Source: Lotus japonicus
Taxonomy: Eukaryota > Streptophyta > Magnoliopsida > Fabales > Fabaceae
Direction of reading: 5' to 3'
NCBI RefSeq assembly: GCF_012489685.1
Contig: NC_080042.1
Coordinates: 59,935,069-59,999,068, forward strand
DNA length: 64,000 nucleotides
In this document: positions 1 through 10,868 of the stretch, piece by piece
Numbering within the stretch: the first letter of the stretch is position 1
Layout: each line of letters starts with the position of its first letter
The notes under the pieces: generated by a model
Database searches by the model: none
Told to the model about the DNA's origin: nothing
Seen by the model: only the letters and a program-made list of their open reading frames with translations
Position numbers and translations under genes: made by a program

Positions 1-256
1 TTTGAAGAAGATCGGAGATTCTGTCAATGTCAAATGACAAATTATAGTCCAGAACCTGCCCTTTCAAAGTCCCTGTTTCATCGAACCGGGCACCGCCCCA
101 GAATTCTCTCACAAGCTCTGGAAAGATGGTTTCCTCAGCAGCATAATTTATGTGCATAAGCGAACTAGAATGAATACGTTTGGCGCCTGGTATGTTCCAC
201 TCCAATAAGTCATGAGTGTCAATAAAATATGGCTTGCAGATGGGTCTATTTGCCAT
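1..256 (-). CDS. 'Putative plant transposon protein'-domain gene, partial (runs off the left edge)
   Basis: Seen: the minus strand is open from an ATG at 254-256 to the window edge, about 85 codons. It contains FPELVREFWGGARF, followed by a stretch ending in RISDLLQ. The gene at 5406-6056 has the equivalent IYPEIVQEFWGTAKL and TISEVL at the same spacing, so the two are paralogues. Both start in the same context (M-x-x-R-x-I-C), just after a plausible 3' splice site (here ttctgattccag), so a 5'-UTR intron is likely. A possible leader exon lies around 806-1060, with donor AAG|gtacac. Family knowledge: this looks like the plant-specific domain annotated as 'putative plant transposon protein' (Pfam PF20167, from memory), whose function is unknown. 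Inference: the rest of the gene lies outside the window. Either a host gene or transposon cargo is possible. Confidence 0.6.
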   Translation of the reverse strand, partial: MANRPICKPYFIDTHDLLEWNIPGAKRIHSSSLMHINYAAEETIFPELVREFWGGARFDETGTLKGQVLDYNLSFDIDRISDLLQ

Positions 257-2170
257 TTGAGCCTGGAATCAGAAATGTGAGAATTTACAAGGGATCAGAA
301 AATGTAGATAATTCACAAAAAACCGCCATCTATATTCATATATTAGAAGCATTAATAGGAAGCAATTATGATTTATTTGGGAAAAAAACTCTGAAAAGGG
401 GTAAACATTGAAAAACATACATATACTGGTCATTACAAACTACTCAAACATGTTAATAATAACAATGTTAAATAAACGAAACCATCAAACTCATAAAACA
501 TTAAACAGGTTGAACTCGAAGATGAAGCAGTTTTGAAGATTATAGCCCTAATCTATTATAAATAGAGTATAAGAACAATTGACAATACCCATAATCGTTT
601 GTAATCCAAATCACACAGAAAGCATTATACTTCATGATAGAGAACGAGAAATAAAGCCCTAATTTCTAAATTGAGTAATTGACAAAACGCTTACAAGATT
701 CTAACCGAAACCACAAAGAAAGCAATCGACATGATGATAGATGAAGAAAATTAAAATCCTAACTTCTAATTTGAGAAAAAAAATGGAAAAAAATGGTGTG
801 TACCTTGAAATTTCGCAGGTGTCGAAAAACCTTTGCAGTGGTTGTGGAAATCTCTTCATATATTCAAGGGATAAGGCATCGTGTGTTGATATTGCACCGG
901 TTGAGATGCTCGAGTATGGTTTCAATTCTCGTGTCAGCAGCCATTTGGCAGAGTGCTTAAGAGAAAATTGAATACCTTGATGGTTTCCAATGCAGTGATG
1001 ATTAGGGTGGTTGATGCGTTTTGGGAAGAAAGGGGCTAGGTTTGGTTTTTGATTTCCCAATACCAGAGGACCAATTTGTGAGTGTGTGTATTTTGTTAGT
1101 GAGGAGAATAATATTTTTTTAATTTCATAAAATAAAAAATAAGCATGTTTGGAAAAATAATAAAATAATCGCTTTAATTTTTTATTAATTAATTTAGTTA
1201 GAAAAAAAAAGTAATGTATGCTTGTTTTGTTTTAAAAATTTAATTATGCAAAAAATTTATGCTAAAAGTCAATTAATTTATGCTATAATTTGAACTGCAT
1301 AATTAATAATAAATCAATTGTTAATTTGAGAAATAAACGGAATATTTTGGGGAAATATTCAATAGGAAAAGTAGTAAACGCTAAAATTTTAATTTCAAAC
1401 GCTAAAATTTTATTTTGGCGTTTCCTCAAAAATTTTAATCTGACAAATTTTCCTATCAATTAGTAATGTGAAAAATATATGGAAAAATTATGAGGAAATA
1501 CTTGATAGTAAAATAAAACGCTAAAATTAAAATTGATGCAACAATATAATTGATATATCAATTGTTAATGTGGAAAATATATGGAAAATTTATAAGGAAA
1601 TACGTTATAGAAAAATTATACGCTAACATTGTATTTTCATACTTGAAATATCAATTGTTTGGAAAAAATAAGGGAACATTTTGAGGAAAAAATTAATTTT
1701 GCGAACTATATGATGAATGCTTTCGGGAAAATTATTTGATACAGTACAGGTTTTTTTTGTGACTGAAATAGTAATATAACCTGACACCTAAATTCCTTTG
1801 AAAACATTTTGATACTCAAATTTTTTTTTTCTAAAATGAATGAAAGGTTCGACAATAACGCATAGCAATATTTAGTTCAACCATTCACAGGAAATAGTAG
1901 ATATAAAAAGACTACATAGCAAAATTATAGTCATTTAACCACCAGCAGTCACAATATTTAGTTGTCCAAACAAAATAACCGGGATAAAAAGTCGAAAATG
2001 ATCAAGAACAGAAACAGGACAAGATTCAACACACGATCAAGCAGTTAAATGTCAGAAAGTAGGTGCCCAGAAAGTAATGAAAAATCTCAAGTTGTTGACA
2101 CAGCTGCATCCTTGCATATGTCCATGCAGGTCAAAGCTTTTTTGGTCAGGACATCATACTTGTTGTTAAA
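257..2170. other. AT-rich intergenic DNA with probable leader exon of the left-edge gene
   Basis: I see no protein-coding gene. Around 806-1060 the minus strand may hold the non-coding first exon of the left-edge gene. From 1080 to 1800 the DNA is very AT-rich, with loosely repeated motifs (aaacgctaaaattt and ggaaaatatatggaaaa). Confidence 0.4.
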
Positions 2171-5099
2171 TTAATTCATTGTCAAGTCCAGAGCTAGCCT
2201 CAACCTGGAACCTTCATCAACCTGCGTAAATACCGATAAATAATTAAAAATTTGAAGCAAGTAATTTATAAAATATTTAAGTATGAAATTCTTATTTACC
2301 TCAATCTTGTAGTGAATGAATCCATGGTGTGACATCCATTTAGCCACAAAGATTCCACAATCATTCCTACAGGCACAACAAGAAGTTAGTTTTATAGCTA
2401 AGTAAACATTTATAATCAGAGATGGAGCACTTGAAATCTAACTTACGTTTTATCCTTCTGCATGCTCAGCCCTTCTGGAATAACAATCTTAAATTCCGAC
2501 ACCTTAGGCCTTGCCATTCCCATTGCATAGAATGATTGATCCATTAACATTCTTTCGATAAAAAGAGCCTGAGACAATGATTGAGTGATATAAAGAGGTA
2601 AATATATTAACAATATGTTGGTATCTAATACAATGTAGTTGATAGTTATTTACTAACCATGTACTTTATGTCCAACACTCTAAAATCAAGCCTGTGTGGA
2701 TCTGGGCAGGAGTCAAGCAGCACCAAGTTCTTGTTGACAAAGTCAACAACAAGTAAATACCAGTGGCAGCCAATGTCATTCATAGGGATGTATATCTACA
2801 AGAGTAAAACAAACATTGAGACTACATGTAATGGATATTTTTGTTAATTAATTTCATACAGCATCATTGTACCTTGGTAACATAGTTGATTTTTCCCATA
2901 AAATCCTTCTGGTAAAACTCGATCATGTCAGTTGATTCTACGGTCCAGGACTGGACAAATTGCTGACATGATAATAGTGCAAATAATATGTCAAATTTTA
3001 GTTATGAATCAATATAAACAAAACCTAATATCGGTTCTTCATATATATGAAAAAAACTCACGGCAAATGCAGTAGGCATGAACCATATAGATGGGTAGAA
3101 GGTCATTGCTCGCTCTTTCAGTGTAAGTATGTTGGCATGTAAGGTCAATATCTGGACAAACTATATAATTAGATTAAACTAATTTATCACCATTTATAAT
3201 CTTTAGATTATAACTCACCTCATCCTGAAGCTTCCCTCTTGGTTGAAGACATAACATATCCTTTCGAAGGGCATAAGCATCCCTGCATTCAAGTTTCACA
3301 ATCTCTTCTTCCCTTGAAAAAATATAAAGTCTATAATTAAGGGCATGCAAATGTTGTTGGTCTAAATACAACCACAAACCACATAGTATTAAACTTACAG
3401 TGGAGCCCCTGTTTTATGTTTTGGGTTGAAGATGTAATTTGCAACAGCAACCTCAAGATGATTCAAATGCATCACATTTGTATTCCCAAACATGGAAGGC
3501 AGCCACTAATAAAAAAATGTTGAATGACAATGTAAATTAATGAACTGATTTAAGTGTATCAATTAATGACAATGTTCAGGTTAGAAAAAAATGACTCTAA
3601 CAAAATATAGCAGTAACATGAAGCAGTAATATTATATTTCACAATAAAAGTGACAACAAAGTCATGCAACTAAGACATAACCTGAAAGAACTTAACTTAT
3701 GCAAACTAGCCTAAAACTTCAAACTATATCCATTAATCATCATTGATTTTCCCCTTCATCCTTTTAATTTCATTTTTGTCATCATAGTATCTTAATTATT
3801 TCTACCAGTAGTGCTTCAAGAGCATATTGGTTTTTGATCACTGGAAAATTAAAAATTAAGTTTTAAGAAACCTCATAATCAATCAGCCAATTTGAGTTAT
3901 TTTTAAAATTCCTTAATTTAATCTCCATAAATATTTGGAAAGGTTATAGAGGACTTATTATGACTGTCATTTTAGGGTTTAGGGAAACTAATGTTGTTTT
4001 GTAGAATTAAAGCTATAAAAGATATGTAAGCTAAGCACACAATATATCGTAGAAATGCAAAAGGAAACATCTCATTGCAGGGACCTTAAGATTCTTCATC
4101 AGGCAAAATTTAAATGTATCAATTCATGACAATATTCAGATGAATTAATACTTACATCTGGAACCGAGAATGGTGATGCAGGAGGGGTGCATACTATAGG
4201 TCGATGTCCAGGTACAAAGTTATTGTCTTCATCCATTGCAGGTCGGTTAAAAAGCTTCTTCACCAATCCCTTTGCCTTTGCCCTTACACGTTCTTCATTG
4301 TCATTCGGAGCTTCTTCATCAGGTTGCATAAACTTTTTCAGGATCGTTTCAGTAGCAATCATTTTTTCAGACACTGTGCAATTGTTTGGTGAAGTAACAC
4401 AAAGGGGCAACGGAGATGATGAAGCCAACTGAGTATATTGTTGAGGGCTATGAAGGGCCTGGCTAAGCATGCCTACTGCTAGAATAACCTTTTCCAATTT
4501 TTCATCTAAAGCAGAGAACTGTGAATTAAAACATGAAGAAAAACAAAATTATTGTTTTGTACTGAACAAAACATGGTATGTAATAACAATAAACAAAAGA
4601 AACAGAATCAAAAAAGGCAACTTGTTCGACCTTATCTTCTTGATTCACATTGGCATCCTTCTCTTGACAGTCTTTCATGGTAGGAGACTCATCGCATAAT
4701 ACATCTACTTGTTTGGTATGGAGCTCGGTTTCTTGGTTACTGGAAATAAAAGACAATTTTGGTGAGGTGGGTTTCTTGTAAACATTAAAACATTGAAAAA
4801 TTTTGGATTTCAAATGTTAAATTGAAAAAACATTGAGCAGAACTTGTATTGCAAAAAATGTGAACAACTAAACTAATCAGATCATAAACCTTTTTTGCAC
4901 CTCATTATCGATTACATAACAAATACCTTGAGGATAGTATTATTAAAGACGGAGGCTTCTCCTTTTTGCCAGCATTGGCTCGAAGGGCTCTTTCAACCCT
5001 AGGACTGAACAAAGGACCGGACACGGATTGACTGTCGTCAATTCCCCATGGACGCTTTCTGAGATGATTTCGTCGAGGGTTCTTTCCCTTGCGAGCCAT
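2171..5099 (-). CDS. Ulp1-like (C48) cysteine protease, 11 exons, apparently intact
   Basis: Exons read by eye (minus strand, all GT-AG): 5099-4927, 4739-4631, 4518-4156, 3505-3399, 3312-3219, 3151-3062, 2962-2873, 2795-2658, 2568-2447, 2366-2300, 2221-2171. They total 1404 bp, giving 467 aa with every phase consistent. The C-terminal half carries the C48 peptidase triad: His353 in CHWYLLVVDF, Asp370 in LVLLDSCPD and Cys432 in TNDCGIFVAKWM. Gln425 is the likely oxyanion residue, seven residues before Cys rather than the usual six. The N-terminus is basic (MARKGKNPRRN), possibly a nuclear signal, and is followed by an acidic, low-complexity linker. Family role: removal of SUMO-type modifiers or maturation of their precursors. 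Ulp1-like genes are also known cargo of plant Mutator-like elements, so this could be host gene or transposon cargo. A gene of the plant-transposon-protein family starts its stop codon only 307 bp upstream on the same strand. Confidence 0.85.
3742..3889. repeat. ~147-bp dispersed repeat, copy 1 (inside intron 3 of the Ulp1 gene)
   Basis: The stretch from attgattttccccttcatcc to aagaaacctcataatcaatca reappears at 10716-10862 in the same orientation with roughly ten differences by eye. No inverted termini or target duplication were found, so the repeat type is unknown. Confidence 0.75.
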
Positions 5100-5405
5100 G
5101 ACTCATTCAGATTGGTGTTCGAGGTTTGATGGTAGGAGGGAAATTTGGGGAAAAAAAGTTTCAAACGAAACCCTAAAATCAGCATTTTATATCTCTTTGG
5201 ATATGTGATACCCATTAGGAATGTGTTGAAGAGAATAATCGACACCACTACATTGCATGCGTCTGGAAAGAAGGAAGAAGAAAGAGAGTCATTTAGGCAT
5301 CGAACCCTAGGGCTTGCAGAACAGACGTGGGTGTGGGATTTAATTCGCAGCCTTTGAACAAAGTGCAACTTTTTCCTTTTTGGATGGTGACAGATTTATT
5401 AGGGT
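5100..5405. promoter_or_regulatory. Short intergenic region: 5' region of the Ulp1 gene
   Basis: This 306-bp gap between the Ulp1 start codon and the stop codon of the upstream paralogue must hold the Ulp1 promoter and leader, unless the two are co-transcribed. I could not place a clear TATA box. Confidence 0.35.
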
Positions 5406-6056
5406 CTATTTAGGTAGGATTTCTATTGAAGGAAAGGGGTGAGACATCATTGCATTCAGAGACCGTGTGATGAGATAGCCGTATGGAATTGCATGTGCAG
5501 TGTTGGCATGCACACTTATAAGGTGATCATAAACTAAGTGCACAGGATCTATTCGGACACCCTTCAGCATATGGTACATTATGAAAATGTCCTTGTCATA
5601 TACGTAGTCATGGAAGTTGAGCCTCGGGCAGTACACATGTGTGATCAACACATGAATCAATTTTGCAGCCTGTGTCAGATTGGTAGCCTTCGTGGCTTCA
5701 GAGGAAGAGAGTTTACCATTTTCAAAAACAGTGCTTCTGATATCATCATCATCAGACTCAACCCTCCACCCTCTTTTGTAGTGTACTCCTTCACTGGGAA
5801 CTCGTAGCACTTCTGATATTGTCTTCATGTTGTAGTTAAGGGCATAGTCAAAAAACTCCCCTAACAGTCCATCAGTTTCAATCAATTTTGCGGTCCCCCA
5901 AAATTCCTGTACAATTTCTGGGTAAATATGGCCATAGGCAGCAGTGTTGATTGCATCCAGTGATGAAAGTGTGATCAAATCAGCAGAAGGAAGTTTCCAA
6001 AGAGACAAGTCCTCTGGATCATAGCACATGTGTGGACAGATAGCTCTTGGAGGCAT
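5406..6056 (-). CDS. 'Putative plant transposon protein'-domain gene, complete
   Basis: Seen: 216 codons on the minus strand from the ATG at 6056. The frame stays open to an ATG at 6143, but a good 3' splice site (tttgtttgcag, exon from 6082) suggests the longer N-terminus is intron. Motifs in order: IYPEIVQEFW, TISEVL, AAKLIHVLITHVYCPRL, MYHMLKGVRIDPVHLVYDHL and IPYGYLIT. This pattern (P-E-hydrophobic-V-x-EFW; LIH.LI; G..I; Y.LIT) fits the 'putative plant transposon protein' family (PF20167, from memory). No catalytic motif is visible and the function is unknown. The left-edge gene is a paralogue, and ORF3 of the retrotransposon at 12312-15170 shares the same motif order. A probable leader exon with donor GAG|gttagc lies near 6903-7000. 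The gene is upstream of, and on the same strand as, the Ulp1 gene. Confidence 0.65.
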   Translation of the reverse strand: MPPRAICPHMCYDPEDLSLWKLPSADLITLSSLDAINTAAYGHIYPEIVQEFWGTAKLIETDGLLGEFFDYALNYNMKTISEVLRVPSEGVHYKRGWRVESDDDDIRSTVFENGKLSSSEATKATNLTQAAKLIHVLITHVYCPRLNFHDYVYDKDIFIMYHMLKGVRIDPVHLVYDHLISVHANTAHAIPYGYLITRSLNAMMSHPFPSIEILPK

Positions 6057-7358
6057 CTTGTGAAATATGGCAGTAATAATTTCTGCAAACAAATCATAAT
6101 GTAGACAATGTATACACCAGAAAGCAAAATCGGGTTTGAACAAAAGGGGTTTGTTTGTTCAGTTTAACAACAAACTTAAAGTATGTCACCAACAAAAAGT
6201 ATGTTTGAAATAATTTAAGGGAAAAGCATCAGCAATTATGGTCTAAACAAAAAAGGCAATATCTATGCTACAACAAGAAACACGCATCTTAGAAAGAAAC
6301 AAATTGCATGTTGAATTCGAAGATGATACAGAATTCAAACAATGCATATTTATCTTGAACACTCAGTTATTAAAAGTTGAAAATTGCACCTTTACACTCG
6401 GTTAATATAATACGTGAGGGAATATACACCACTACATCACTATATATAGGCCAAAACGGGGGAAGTTACCAAACGGTTTGCAACCAAGTTACGGTGTGTG
6501 TGTGTGTGTGTGCGCCACATCATTCCATAAAAATAAACTGCAACTTGATTCAAGTAACTGCATGCAATGAGTGTATAAGGCAGTTGAGAGCAACATTGTA
6601 AATAGGCCATTTCAAAAAAAAAACAATGTAAATAGGCAAATAAGTATCAAAGCCGAAAATAGAGGATGAGCAAAGCTTTAACAAAGGCACAATATGGTTA
6701 CTTAGTCATGAAATCAGATAAACTACAAATCAAATCAAGCATATGCAGGAAAATTTGGGGGAAAATTGAACCTGAAAACCTAATTAAAAAATAAATAAGC
6801 CAAAACAAGAGTCAAAACAGGAACAAGAGTGCTTGATGGCTGGATGAGAAATTCGTGAGAAAAAAATGCAGAAACCCTATCAAATGCCAAAAGGGGCTAA
6901 CCTCAATTTCGTAATCTCTGCCTTTGAAATCCTGATGGTTGGATGAGGAAAGAGTGAAAAACCCATAAAAATGATCTCTGAGGTATTTATATGGCGTTTT
7001 CAATTCCTCACAATGGCCAGTAGAGTTTTAGGCGTGTGTGTAGATTCAATCTGCAGCCTTTGAATAGTGCAAAATTCTTCTTTCCCAATGCCGGAATCAT
7101 TATGTCTGACCCTGACATTTATTAAAAGTGGGATTAGTTGGGTCATGATTTGTAGTAGGAAAACGCTGATAAACAAGGGAAGGAAGAAACTATCTTCTGG
7201 CGCGTAATGGAGATGGTAGAGAATTTGTGTTTAACAGCTAGTAAGACCATTTACTATATATTTTCAATTCAATTTCTACTCAAACAATTGTCTTGGTTCA
7301 GTGGCCAAATTTTTATAAAATTTATAACATGTTAAGGGTTCAACTCCTACATAGGACC

Positions 7359-7362
<4 letters not shown>
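6057..7362. other. Intron/leader and intergenic DNA with a (GT)n microsatellite
   Basis: A (GT)n run lies at 6494-6512. Part of 6903-7070 (minus) is probably the leader exon of the 5406-6056 gene. At 7285-7355 there are tRNA-like A-box and B-box motifs (ggttcagtggcca and gggttcaactcc), suggesting a SINE relic. No other gene was seen. Confidence 0.4.

Positions 7363-7363
<1 letters not shown>

Positions 7364-7398
<35 letters not shown>
7364..7398. repeat. (TA)n microsatellite
   Basis: An uninterrupted run of about 17 TA units, directly after the SINE-like segment at 7285-7355. Confidence 0.95.
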
Positions 7399-7401
<3 letters not shown>

Positions 7402-7462
7402 AAATTCAATTCGTTTTAGAATGACGCCTTTAAACTATTTTCATGGTTCCAAGTTACTCAAA

Positions 7463-7712
7463 ACACCAAGCTATCCAAATCGCTCGCTCACCCTCGTGCA
7501 TGGCTCACACAACGATATAGTACGAGTCATGTGTATCACATATTAGGGTTAGCTTTACGGTTCATTGGCCTAACACCATTAGTCCCACCGAACGACGAAT
7601 CAATGCTTCGTAGGTTATGTTAGATGATGTAGGGTTCCCGCGATATAGTGGCTCACACCAAGCTATCCAAATCGCTCGCTCACCCTCGTGCATGGCTCAC
7701 ACAACGATATAG
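7463..7712. repeat. 192-bp satellite array, left block (about 1.3 units)
   Basis: One full unit and part of a second. The unit includes ccaagctatccaaatcgctc, agggttagctttacggttca and atgttagatgatgtagg. The array breaks off in tatag (7708-7712) and resumes with tatag at 8321, so it was split by an insertion. Confidence 0.9.
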
Positions 7713-8320
7713 TCCCAGTGGTTTGCACACTATCTATTCAACCTTGTTTGGTAGGGTTCGATCCCACCCAACATTTTTTATTTTTTAACATTTTCGTATT
7801 ATTTTGCTCCATCTCTTCAAATATTTACTTTGGGATTTTGTTTAGAGTTTAATGGATATGCACTGACAGTGTAAAATAGTTTTACACAGACATCCAATTG
7901 AATTCCGCCAAATCATAAAATATTTTATTCTTTTAATTAAAATTAAAGTCAAATGTAATTATCTCTCATATGTGGCATGCTTTGAACTCTTTTGTTTACA
8001 TCTAATTATTTATCATTAAGCTTCAAGTATAACAATTTTAAACAGAAACTTTAAATATTTTTATTGGGATTTTATTTACATCTATTTATTTATCATTAGT
8101 ATTTAAGTATAACAATTCTAAATATTATCTTTAAATACTAATTTTGAGATTTTATATACATCTATTTATTTATAATTGTCATTTAAGTATAACAATTTTG
8201 AATATAACCCAATTTATTTATCATTACTCTTTAAGTATATACTCTGTAACTCTGTTGTCCAAGTTCCGCCACTTGATGCATTAGGGTTCATGTGCTAGAA
8301 TGTATTAGACATTTAGACTA
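7713..8320. mobile_element. 608-bp insertion within the satellite array, possible TATAG target duplication
   Basis: The array is interrupted between two TATAG copies (7708-7712 and 8321-8325), consistent with a 5-bp target duplication. The insert starts with a B-box-like gggttcgatccca (around 7750). From about 7848 it holds half of the same terminal-inverted-repeat MITE seen complete at 58462-58656. No coding capacity. The element class is uncertain. Confidence 0.45.
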
Positions 8321-9295
8321 TATAGTACGAGTACAGTACGAGTCATGCATAACACATATTAGGGTTAGCGTTGCGGTTCATTGGCCTAACACCATTAGTC
8401 CCACCGAACGACGAATCAATGCTTCTTAGGTTATGTTAGATGATGTAGGGTTCCCGCGATATAGTGGCTCACACCAAGCTATCCAAATCGCTCGCTCACC
8501 CTCGTGCATGGCTCACACAACGATATAGTGCGAGTCATGCGTATCACATATTAGGGTTAGCGTTACGGTTCATTGGCCTAACACCATTAGTCCCACTGAA
8601 CGACAAATCAATGCTTCGTAGGTTATGTTAGATGATGTAGGGTTCCCGCGATATAGTGGCTCACACCATGCTATCCAAATCGCTCGCTCACCCTCGTGCA
8701 TGGCTCACACAACGATATAGTGCGAGTCATGCGTAACACTTATTAGGGTTATCTTTACGGTTCATTGGCCTAACACCATTAGTCCCACCAAACGACGAAT
8801 CAATGCTTCTTAGGTTATGTTAGATGATGTAGGCTTCCCGCGATATAGTGGCTCACACCAAGCTATCCAAATCGCTCGCTCACCCTCGTGCATGGCTCAC
8901 ACAACGATATTGTGCGAGTCATGCGTAACACTTATTAGGGTTAGCTTTACGGTTCATTGGCCTAACACCATTAGTCCCACCAAACGACGAATCAATGCTT
9001 CTTAGGTTATGTTAGATGATGTAGGCTTCCCGTGATATAGTGGCTCACACCAAGCTATCCAAATCGCTCGCTCACCCTCGTGCATGGCTCACACAACGAT
9101 ATTGTGCGAGTCATGCGTAACACTTATTAGGGTTAGCTTACGGTTCATTGGCCTAACACGATTAGTCCCACCAAACGACGAATCAATGCTTCTTAGGTTA
9201 TGTTAGATGATGTAGGCTTCCCGCGATATTGTGGCTCACACCAAGCTATCCAAATCGCTCGCTCACCCTCGTGCATGGATCACACAACGATATAG
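8321..9295. repeat. 192-bp satellite array, right block (about 5 units)
   Basis: Unit starts (gctcacacca) lie at 8467, 8659, 8851, 9043 and 9234, spaced 192, 192, 192 and 191 bp, with a partial unit before them. Differences are a few single bases per unit. Apparent reading frames across it are artefacts of the repeat. Confidence 0.95.
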
Positions 9296-9964
9296 TAAGA
9301 GCGTTCGAATCCTAATTTAACTTTTTTTTTTATAAGATCAACCTTAAGTCACCTACTTAAAAAACTGCGAAAGTTAGCTTATCAAAAAAATTTATAAAAA
9401 AAAAAGACTGCCAAAGTTTGGATTTGAACCTTGGACCCATAGCTAAATTGGTGAGGCATTAACCACTTTGACAGTTATCGACTTTTGTGATCTGTTCGAT
9501 TTAATAGGTATAAGTCTAATAATTTAACACAATAATCATAAAACAAGAAAGCAAATGAAAGGAAAAAAAAATTGAGACATGAACTTGAACACGGGACCAG
9601 CACGCGGATTTTTTAAACTAGTATAATGAAAGAACCAACGAACCAGCACGGGGACCAATGCGATTTTTTTTTCATCATTGCTTCTTTTTACCACCTTTCC
9701 GTCTTCAACTGCACCTGTTATATCAACTTACATGACCAGATATCAATGTCTATTCAACGAATGCTTCATATCTCATTGAATCTTCCATGAATGCTTTTTT
9801 CTCCTTCTCCTTGATTTTAATTTCAAAGGTGGTTTAAAAGTGGAACACGTGTAAACATCTCATTTTGCATGGAACTCCAACCATCATGTCTTTTAATTCT
9901 TCCCCTCTATAAAGTCTTCCGTTCTTTAGTTTGGATTTCCCATATCATATTTTATTCGGTTATA
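9296..9964. other. Intergenic DNA with a tRNA/SINE-like relic
   Basis: On the minus strand, 9402-9482 carries an A-box-like tgtcaaagtgg and a B-box-like ggttcaaatcc, about 45 bases apart, which suggests a tRNA-derived SINE head or a decayed tRNA. The remainder is the upstream region of the gene at 9965, with no other recognisable feature. Confidence 0.4.
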
Positions 9965-10579
9965 ATGGATCATGATCTTAGCTTTTCAGGTGAAGTTGAT
10001 CCGAATGGGAGTCCTTCGTATAACCCTCCTACTCCTTCTGAGCCTCCTATTTTGTCTGACGATGAGCAGAGTTCTATTCAAGAAGGTCCCATGCAAGTTG
10101 ATGTTGCTGAACAAAATGTTGTTCATGAAGTGTTATTTGAATGTGAATTTGACACACAAATCACTTCAGAGTTTTTTTCTTTTAATGAAGTTGTAAGTTT
10201 CTTTATGATTATCTTTTGCTATATATGAATTTGTGATATTTATGTCTTCTAATCCATATTCAATATTTTTTATTTTATGCAGCCCGTGCCCAAATCTGGT
10301 GCTTCGTTCCTGAAAGGAGTTGGGGTTGACAAGTGGATTTTTAACGGTCCTCAGCAATATCCGAGGGAATTTTCCATGCACCTTCTTCCCAACTCCAGCA
10401 TTGCTAAGATGGAATTTCCGAGGGAATTTTCCATGCACCTTCTTCCCAACTCCAGCATTGCTAAGATGGGGGATGGATGGAGTAGTTTTTGCGATGTTAA
10501 CGATATATGCGCTTCTGATCTTCTCCGATTCCATTTTACCAATGCAGTGAATCGAATTGCTTATATTCACAGGGTGTAG
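9965..10579 (+). CDS. Two-exon small protein, possible B3-type DNA-binding domain, with in-frame duplication
   Basis: Exon 1 is 9965-10192 (donor GTT|gtaagt) and exon 2 is 10283-10579 (acceptor atgcag|CCC). The phases match and give 174 aa. Exon 1 encodes an acidic, Pro/Ser-rich N-terminus. Exon 2 resembles a B3 DNA-binding fold: ...PREFSMHLLPNSS, then GWSSFCDVNDICASDLLRF, then a hydrophobic strand ending IAYIHRV (B3 pattern: W..F...N.....D.L.F). Odd: the 57-bp segment starting at 10361 is repeated exactly at 10418, so 19 residues (REFSMHLLPNSSIAKM and flanks) occur twice in tandem inside the putative domain. Such an insertion could disturb the fold. The start could lie further upstream (the frame is open from 9869). 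The B3 assignment is an inference from pattern; it could also be an unrelated legume-specific protein. Confidence 0.5.
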
Positions 10580-10715
10580 GGCTTCAAGAGCATATTTAGG
10601 AGCGTTTTGGGTATGGGGATTTCTGAATCATGTGTTGTATAAATTTTCTTCTCCGATAGTGCATGTGATTTTATCAAGTAAAATTTGCAAGAAATTTCTT
10701 TGAAACGTGTGTTCA

Positions 10716-10862
10716 ATTGATTTTCCCCTTCATCCTTATAATTTAATTTTTGTCATCATAGTCTCTTAATTAATTCTACCAGTAGTGCTTCAAAAGCATA
10801 TTGGTTTTGGATCATTGGAAAATTAAAAAATAAGTTATAAGAAACCTCATACTCAATCAATC
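10716..10862. repeat. ~147-bp dispersed repeat, copy 2
   Basis: Matches 3742-3889 (Ulp1 intron 3). Its right end coincides with the left, truncated end of retrotransposon copy A, so the junction may be where the element was cut. Confidence 0.75.
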
Positions 10863-10868
10863 TCTTTA

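Noticed and set aside
8817..9005. Open frames across the 192-bp satellite.
   Set aside because: They arise from the repeat unit and recur with it; no coding signal.
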